Part shown: positions 19,001 through 24,334 of the stretch, piece by piece
Numbering within the stretch: the first letter of the stretch is position 1
Layout of the letters: the number at the start of each line of letters is the position of its first letter
Origin: Isoetes engelmannii
Taxonomy: Eukaryota; Streptophyta; Lycopodiopsida; Isoetales; Isoetaceae
NCBI GenBank assembly: GCA_011763485.2
Contig: JAANSK020213312.1
Coordinates: forward strand, 1-24,334
Length of the DNA: 24,334 nt
Direction: 5' to 3'
The notes under the pieces: generated by a model
What the model was told of the DNA's origin: nothing
Databases searched by the model: none
What the model saw: only the letters and a program-made list of their open reading frames with translations
Made by a program: the position numbers and the translations under genes

Positions 19001-22000
19001 ACAGGGGTAAACAAACCCAAAATAAGAGGTTGCAGCCATAACTGGTGAAAGATAAGTGCCCGACCACATACAAGCTCTATAAAAAGAATGTGCAGAGCCC
19101 AACCAAACAACAATCAGGCTTTCTGTCATTTTTCAACCTTTGACCCACATGGAATTTATGACATTACCTTTATTGCCACAAGCCTTGCTTCTGATGTTTC
19201 GGCCTGCAATCTAAACTTCTCAAGAGACCCTGAAAGCACCTCAAGCTCTGCATTTTTGGCAGCAAGTGCAGAAGCCATTTCAGACTGAAGCATATGTGTT
19301 GCTGATCTTGCTGATGCAAGCTCCTGTTGCAACTGAGTCATTTGGTGTTTTGAGGCTGTACTTGATTCCCTCTGTAACAGAAATCAAATATAAATATAAA
19401 GTTAAACACAGATATAAGCAACTCACCATGAATTGTGCACCTATAAGGCTGAGTGGTTTAGAAGTTTTTTTTTTTTTTTTTTTTTTGAGGTGGTTTAGAA
19501 AGTTGACATGATCCGCCAACATATGACTAGCCACTTGATAAACCTTGGAGCAGGGTCAGGTTTGAAGGATGTCTTATGGATAAAATCTGACAATATGGTT
19601 GGCTGGTAGATCAAGCTGGAAAACTCATCAGTATGAGTATTGCAATGAATATAGTGGAAAGAAATATCGGAAAGGGAGACATAAATTGTATGACCACGTG
19701 GCTTCAGGCTTGTTAACACATGCAACAAAGCTAGAAACACTTCTGACAATTCCTTGCTGATCCTCTTTGGGCTTGACTATCAACAGTAAATAACATGTAC
19801 CAATATTGACAGCACTCATAAAGCATAATTAACTAATATGATAGCAGACAAAAGTTGATCCAAGCCATAACAGACACTCCATACATCAGCAATCAACGAA
19901 ACGATAGCAGACAAAAGCTGATCCAAACCATACCAGACACTGCGCAGTACCTCAATCTGAAGAAAATGTTCCAACTGCCCATTTTCAGCTTTTAGTTCTT
20001 GAAGCCGAGACGAAAGCCCTGCACAAACCTGTAGACAGCAACTATTAAAACTCCATTATACACAATGTCATAACAGAAATCCCCTTTCTAATACTTTGGA
20101 GATGAAGACAAAGAGATGGCAGTCAATAGATTATTTTAGGTTCGACATATTTGACTCATTTCCTTGAATAAAGATAGCAACGTCTTAGCCACATATTAAT
20201 TTGGGTTCAAATTCCTGGTGGTAAAAAGCATGCTCTTGTTGGTGTCTGATTTACAAGTTTAAGACAGCAAAAAAAAAGTACCTTTGCTAACCTAGCTTCT
20301 TTTGACTTGCCAGTTACTTTGGCATGTTGCAACAATCCCCTTGCCTGCAAATATATAAACATAGCGCTAACTTAGAAGCTATTGCTTAGAAATACAAATA
20401 AAGAAGATCCAGACCTCGTCAAGCTGGTCTTCGAGCTTTTTCACTACAGGTTGACTCTTTTCAGCACTTTCAGCTTTCACCTCTTCAATGACTTCTTCAT
20501 TTTCAGCAAGTAAGTTCACAACTACAATCCCGCCATCTATACTGAATTTACATGTAATATGCTCAGTGGATGATTTAGCATCTCCATTGCCTTCTTGATA
20601 TACGTCATGACTATCATAAACATCTTGTTTTTCATTTTGGTCCTTGTCAACTGAGTTGTTTGGCTGATTTTGCATTTGAATTCCATTTGTAATTGAGTTA
20701 TTTCGTCTTTCCGTAAAGTTTATATGCCTTTTATCCTTAATAGGCAGTTCTGGAGAAAATGAACTTGCATCTATGTGGGAATCTGCCGAACCAACCACAC
20801 TTTCTTCAACGACAGAAGATACGGGTTCGAAAGAGCGTTGTTGACGCAGGGTTTGGGATGGTAACGTCCCTAGAGAACTCTGCATAGAATACAAACGGGG
20901 TCTCAGAAATTAAAAAAATTGACTCACTGTAGAAACTTCAATGACTTCAAAAGAAAAGAGACAACTACCTTTTCCCTTGATTCTTTAAAAGCTGGTGCAC
21001 CTGCATATGGTGACAATCATTTGCCTTAGCGAAATCCACCAGTCATATTAATCAAAACAAACAAAGGCATGTACGAACCTGAGCTTTGTGCAGGTACCAG
21101 GTCATCAACATGTTCTCGAACAACATGTTTTGCTTTGCGGTCCACCACCTCAAATAGTTCTGGCACAGACGACAATTTCAATCATACTTGCAACAGCAAT
21201 GCTAAAGGAGGAACTCGTCAAACTACTCAAGGATACATTCAATAGATATAACCTACAGTAAGCTAGATTCAATGTAGGGATGCCACCATTTCCACCGCAA
21301 TTATTCAAGGCCTTCAATAAACCAGCACATTTAACTTGCATACACTATCTTATAAATTGAGTTGTCCTTTCTGGCCCATTTTCAGCATGACTGCATTAAG
21401 ACGTGACCTTGGAACTACGGTTAAAATGATAAAATAAAGACAAAGAGTTATGTTTATCTTTAGCTACAATATAGTCTATACTTTCTCTGCTTGAATGCAT
21501 GTTCAAACATGGTTTATACTGGATCCTTGTTACAACAGGGATTTATTATATCCTCATTACAAAACTTTGGCTAGCTTAATTACCCACAATGGCAGCCTTT
21601 GCAACAATAATAACTTCTTGCTTTCTTATGTTCTGCATGCGCTTCTACCTACGATACCTGTTGATCGCATCGCATCTTCTAATATAATCTATGGTTAAGA
21701 ACGTATCTCAACATTAAATAGCATATATGGCCCAGTAATGATATTTATCCAGTGTCTAACAGCATGAAGCCCCCCATTTCCTTTACACTCTGCTCAACTA
21801 TCCCAGCTCAATTATCTTGATTTGACAAGAAGGCGCCATTTTTGAATTTTCTGATGTTAGGTATCGCAAATGTACAGACCAGCGCATCCGAAATTTAAAC
21901 AAAAGTAAGCTCTCCAAATTGACTTCTGGAATTAAACTCAATTATCTATAGCATCTTTGTGCTAGTTAAATAGTACTCCCTGTATGTGTTAAATAGGACC

Positions 22001-22260
22001 TTTTTGTGGATGAAACTGCACAACAATATAAAAAGACTCGTTCTTTATAGAATGGTAACCTTCCTTTGCAAAGTGAAGATCTAGATATATATAATGTGCT
22101 ATTGTAGCTGCAATTGACGCAGTCTAAAGTATCCCGAGCTGCAGACGTTCTGGAATTATACAGAGTTTTCTGATCTACACGCAGCTCACCAACTGATCCA
22201 TGATTGTGACAGTCACAGGTGTGAAAGCATACCTTCAGCGGCTCTCAGCCATTTAGCCAT
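16085..22260 (-). CDS. GC1: Golgin-84 / golgin candidate 1 homologue (21 exons, intact)
   Basis: Golgi-membrane tethering protein, golgin-84 (GOLGA5) family; golgins capture transport vesicles and shape Golgi stacks. Exons, 5' to 3': 22260-22233, 21159-21079, 21000-20969, 20879-20415, 20344-20282, 20028-19951, 19371-19168, 18798-18742, 18663-18589, 18507-18436, 18329-18267, 18204-18103, 17812-17741, 17666-17598, 17239-17192, 17126-17031, 16942-16872, 16624-16558, 16460-16368, 16287-16243, 16162-16085. All introns are GT-AG and phases fit, giving 652 codons plus stop, a little shorter than the roughly 700 residues of the Arabidopsis protein. The start MAKWLRAAEELFEVVDRKAK matches the conserved plant N-terminus. 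Residues about 48-190 are polar and probably disordered. About 195-545 is heptad-rich coiled coil (SKEARLAK, REELAVAERRAEEE, ECATLNQELQ). RFLWRRPLAR precedes the membrane anchor at about 606-623 (FVLLYLVSVHLFLMYLL), a C-terminal anchor with the bulk cytosolic. The linker (exons 17-18) and tail (exon 21) are less like angiosperm versions; exon 18 is the least certain exon. Confidence 0.93.
19453..19500 (-). mobile_element. Poly(A)-only retroposon scar in golgin intron 6
   Basis: GTGGTTTAGAA occurs at 19453-19463 and at 19490-19500. Between them are G, T22 (19465-19486) and GAG. On the minus strand (the golgin sense strand) this reads as almost nothing but an A22 tail flanked by an 11-bp direct repeat. 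It is the extreme 5'-truncated product expected from LINE-mediated insertion. It lies in intron 6 (19372-19950), about 80 bp from exon 7, and interrupts no splice signal that I can see. Confidence 0.6.
19840..19942. repeat. Local direct duplication in golgin intron 6
   Basis: A 40-bp segment beginning GATAGCAGACAAAAGTTGAT (19840-19879) recurs at 19903-19942 with four substitutions. The repeat period is 63 bp. The second copy ends about 8 bp short of the splice donor after exon 6. Confidence 0.85.
21160..22232 (-). other. First intron of the golgin gene
   Basis: This is the longest intron (1073 bp), bounded by GTATGC at 22232 and TGTGCCAG at 21160. It separates a 28-nt first coding exon from the rest. 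Long first introns in plants often carry expression-enhancing signals, but none is identified here. No mobile element was recognised in it. Confidence 0.8.
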
Positions 22261-22359
22261 TTATGAAACGATAGCCGAAAGACCGATTGAAACTCAAGAA
22301 TGTATTGTGCTCAATCGAACATCGGGTCGGATCGGCCCTTTCCTGCATCAAGAACTAAC
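22261..22359 (-). promoter_or_regulatory. Golgin 5' UTR / proximal promoter region
   Basis: About 100 bp separate the golgin start codon from the end of the reverse-transcriptase fossil. No clear TATA box is visible on the minus strand. The transcription start cannot be placed from sequence alone and may lie inside the fossil. Confidence 0.35.
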
Positions 22360-23010
22360 AATGCGCCCTCGTTATTGATAATCGTTGTACCATTTTAATC
22401 ACTTCAAAGTTCAATTGCAACTTCAACTTGGCTTGTTATATTTTGCCTTCATTTTCATGCCCCATTTGACACCCTAATGCCAGACCCAAACACCCCATTA
22501 ACCAAGCGTACCTTGAATGATTATTTAAATCAATGTAAATAGTAAAGTCATCTGCAAATATATTTTCATAAATTGACCAAGATATTCTTTTGAATATCAT
22601 GCGCATAGAATGTCAAAACAAGGAAGGGGCATTACTTAATCCAAATGGCAAGTAATGGGTGTCATTCTTAGTTGGTCCTCGGGATGGATTCGAGTCTGAT
22701 TGTAGCCATTGAAGCCATCCATAATTCATGTCCGACAACTTTTTCTAATATCTGGTCGGTGAAGAGAAGTGGAGAACGATCCCCCTCAGTTCCTGCATTA
22801 AGTTTATGAAATTCTATAGGAACTCGTAGTTTATCATTTTTCTTTTTTCACCACCATTATCGGAGAGACCCATGCGCTTGTCTCTAGTTTAAAGATAAAG
22901 CAAGTCTGTACGAATTTGACATTAATTTTTTAAACTTGTTGCAAAGTTTAGGTTGATATAATAGGCTCTTTGCCCCATGGCCTTTGGGTTCATGACCTTT
23001 TGATCTTCAT
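22360..23010 (-). mobile_element. Ty3/gypsy reverse-transcriptase fossil
   Basis: On the minus strand a Ty3/gypsy reverse-transcriptase signature is recognisable in order. KNDKLRVPIEFHKLN corresponds to the usual KxGKLRVCVDYRKLN. LLFTDQILEKVVGHELW corresponds to the LPFTDEIL region. FADDFTIYID (22529-22558) is the catalytic F/Y-x-DD motif. The fragment is broken, with several lesions, and covers only part of pol; no LTR can be tied to it. Divergence suggests it is old. It ends roughly 100 bp upstream of the golgin start codon, in the same orientation. Confidence 0.75.
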
Positions 23011-23359
23011 GGACATTAAAAAATCTATTCTATTCTATTGCTAAATAGGTCGAGCATGTGAGAAGAAGAATATGGTTCAATGGCCACTAATACTACTAGG
23101 AGCATACTACAATAGATACTTTTAATCTTTAAGCCAGGGATGTAACTACACTAGAGTACTTTCACATGCATGCAAGATGAGCAATCATGTATCTTAACTA
23201 TCATCCATCCCAAACCTCAAAGACTCATAAATTCAAAGATACTCCATCAACCAGCTAGCTATAGATTCACCATAGTGGGAGTTTCAATATGTAGATATGT
23301 ATCAAAGTAGTTGTAAGCTAGTTGGGCGCTCGAGGTAAATGTGATAAGAGACAATCGTG
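23011..23359. other. Intergenic, nothing recognised
   Basis: AT-rich DNA without a supportable gene or RNA. Confidence 0.4.
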
Positions 23360-23383
23360 AATATATATATATATATATATATA
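23360..23383. repeat. (AT)n microsatellite
   Basis: An uninterrupted alternating AT run of about 23 bp. Confidence 0.95.
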
Positions 23384-23693
23384 GACAAAGGTGTGGCGGA
23401 TAACGATACTCTGTATAAACATTAAAGGTTGACAATGAAATCTTGTATATCCACAAGGGTAGAAATGAGATGTTGTGTGTTATCAATCCACACCGTAGAT
23501 TGTCATTCTCAGAAAAGGATGAGGGATTTATATTCGACCTCCTAGATGTGGTTCTTTATTCGACGTTCTTCTCGCATCAGTATAATGCCATTGTGGAAAA
23601 CACACCCGCATCGTTTCTTTGCCTCTTCCTGTTCCTACCTATGCATCCTCATTCATTCGACTGGGCTCAAGAGCTTTTCTCACTTGGATTCTG
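23384..23693. other. Intergenic, nothing recognised
   Basis: A plus-strand open frame starting at 23443 runs through this stretch into the LTR copy beginning at 23694. Its first half resembles no family I know and its second half is LTR sequence, so I do not call a gene. Confidence 0.45.
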
Positions 23694-24247
23694 TGATGCT
23701 CCCCGGCCCTGTACGATGCTCCCATCGTATAGATACGGGAAATCCCCCTTCCCAGCAACACAACTACTGGGTCGGGCCCTCCGCCTAACTCGGACCACTT
23801 GTGATGGCCCAAGTGCTCGAATGAAGGACACGGAAGTGTCATTGGCGCCATTCCTCCATTGGGATATCCTATACGGCGGACGCGTACATACATGTCAGCA
23901 CAAGCCACAATACATATAAATAATATGCCACCTCGAAGGGTGGCCCATCCATCATCAATATGAACACCAATATACATGGAATAATGTTCACAATGCATCA
24001 TAAATGAAAGCTCTACCCTGGGCTCAGACTCAATGGGGTCGACTGACGGTTAGGGTCTCATGATAACAACAGACGGAATCATGACAATGGCGTTGGCTGG
24101 CATAGAGCATTAGCTAGGGTAGTCCACTCCATCTGTCCCTCCTGTGCATACTTTGCAGATGCGCTGAGACGTGTTATGGTGTGATTATAGGCTTCCGGAG
24201 ATGTAATCTCATGGAGTCACCCTACGAGACTACTCCAGGTTGCATCC
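23694..24247 (-). repeat. Partial LTR, same family as the 4377-12903 element
   Basis: It aligns with 11321-11865 of the right LTR: TGATGCTCCCCGG, the CATCGTATAG hairpin arm, GGGCCCTCCG, GTGATGGCCCAAGTG and CTCATGGAGTCACCCTA all recur. The base just before it is not the PBS sequence, so it is not the 5' LTR of an adjoining element in the same arrangement. It is either a solo LTR or part of an element lying mostly outside the window. The similarity fades around 24247, near the LTR position where the copy at 4377 begins. Confidence 0.85.
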
Positions 24248-24305
24248 CCGGGGGGTGCACCTATGTATAGGGGATATACCACATGCGTGCAAGGGGTTCC
24301 TTAAA

Positions 24306-24324
24306 CCCCCCCCCCCTCCCCCCC
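24306..24324. repeat. C-rich homopolymer run
   Basis: Nineteen bases of C interrupted by a single T, near the window end. This is prone to sequencing or assembly error. Confidence 0.85.
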
Positions 24325-24334
24325 GTATACGACT

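Noticed and set aside
23443-23919. Plus-strand open frame of 158 codons near the right end
   Set aside because: About half is LTR sequence shared with 11321-11550, and the rest is unrecognised. This is a chance frame across the LTR border.
1-24334. CRISPR array, bacterial defence island or biosynthetic cluster
   Set aside because: No repeat-spacer pattern and no clustered prokaryotic genes. The window is plant nuclear DNA with one intact spliced gene.

Overview
This is nuclear DNA from a land plant. The signs are: a split gene with 20 short GT-AG introns that encodes a plant-type golgin-84; an LTR element whose primer-binding site matches plant initiator-Met tRNA; plant telobox motifs (AAACCCTAA); and a landscape crowded with old LTR, LINE, helicase and SINE-like debris. 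I cannot name the species. The golgin N-terminus, coiled coil and membrane anchor are close to the angiosperm protein as I remember it, but its C-terminal linker and tail differ, so a non-seed plant is possible (inference).

Layout. 1-760: minus-strand LINE reverse-transcriptase relic. About 800-2090: decayed plus-strand PIF1-type helicase, probably from a Helitron, followed by a GC-rich hairpin at 2159-2173. 2923-3216: 45-bp minisatellite whose units carry CATGCATG and CCATGG palindromes. 4377-12903: an old Ty3/gypsy-like LTR retrotransposon on the minus strand, with two LTRs, a clear PBS and a PPT, but a degraded or non-coding interior. 13160-13670: degenerate 10-11-bp periodic DNA. 13809-13844: CACTA-like terminal remnant. 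14208-15045: a tiny poly(A) retroposon, a duplicated fold-back unit and a tRNA-derived SINE-like head.

16085-22260 (minus strand) is the only intact gene I can support. It is a golgin-84 / golgin candidate 1 homologue with 21 exons and 652 codons, all splice phases consistent. It has a conserved N-terminal segment, a disordered acidic region, a long coiled coil and a C-terminal membrane anchor. Its sixth intron holds a poly(A)-type insertion with an 11-bp target duplication and a separate local duplication. A fossil Ty3/gypsy reverse transcriptase (22360-23010) lies about 100 bp upstream of the start codon, so promoter space is tight. The window closes with a further partial LTR of the same family as the 4377-12903 element (23694-24247) and a C-rich run.

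I see no operon, defence locus, CRISPR array or other multi-gene system. The best leads are the structure of the golgin gene (a membrane anchor split across a symmetric 45-nt exon), the LTR family (conserved hairpin, inverted telobox, two partial copies ending near the same LTR position) and several small structured repeats.
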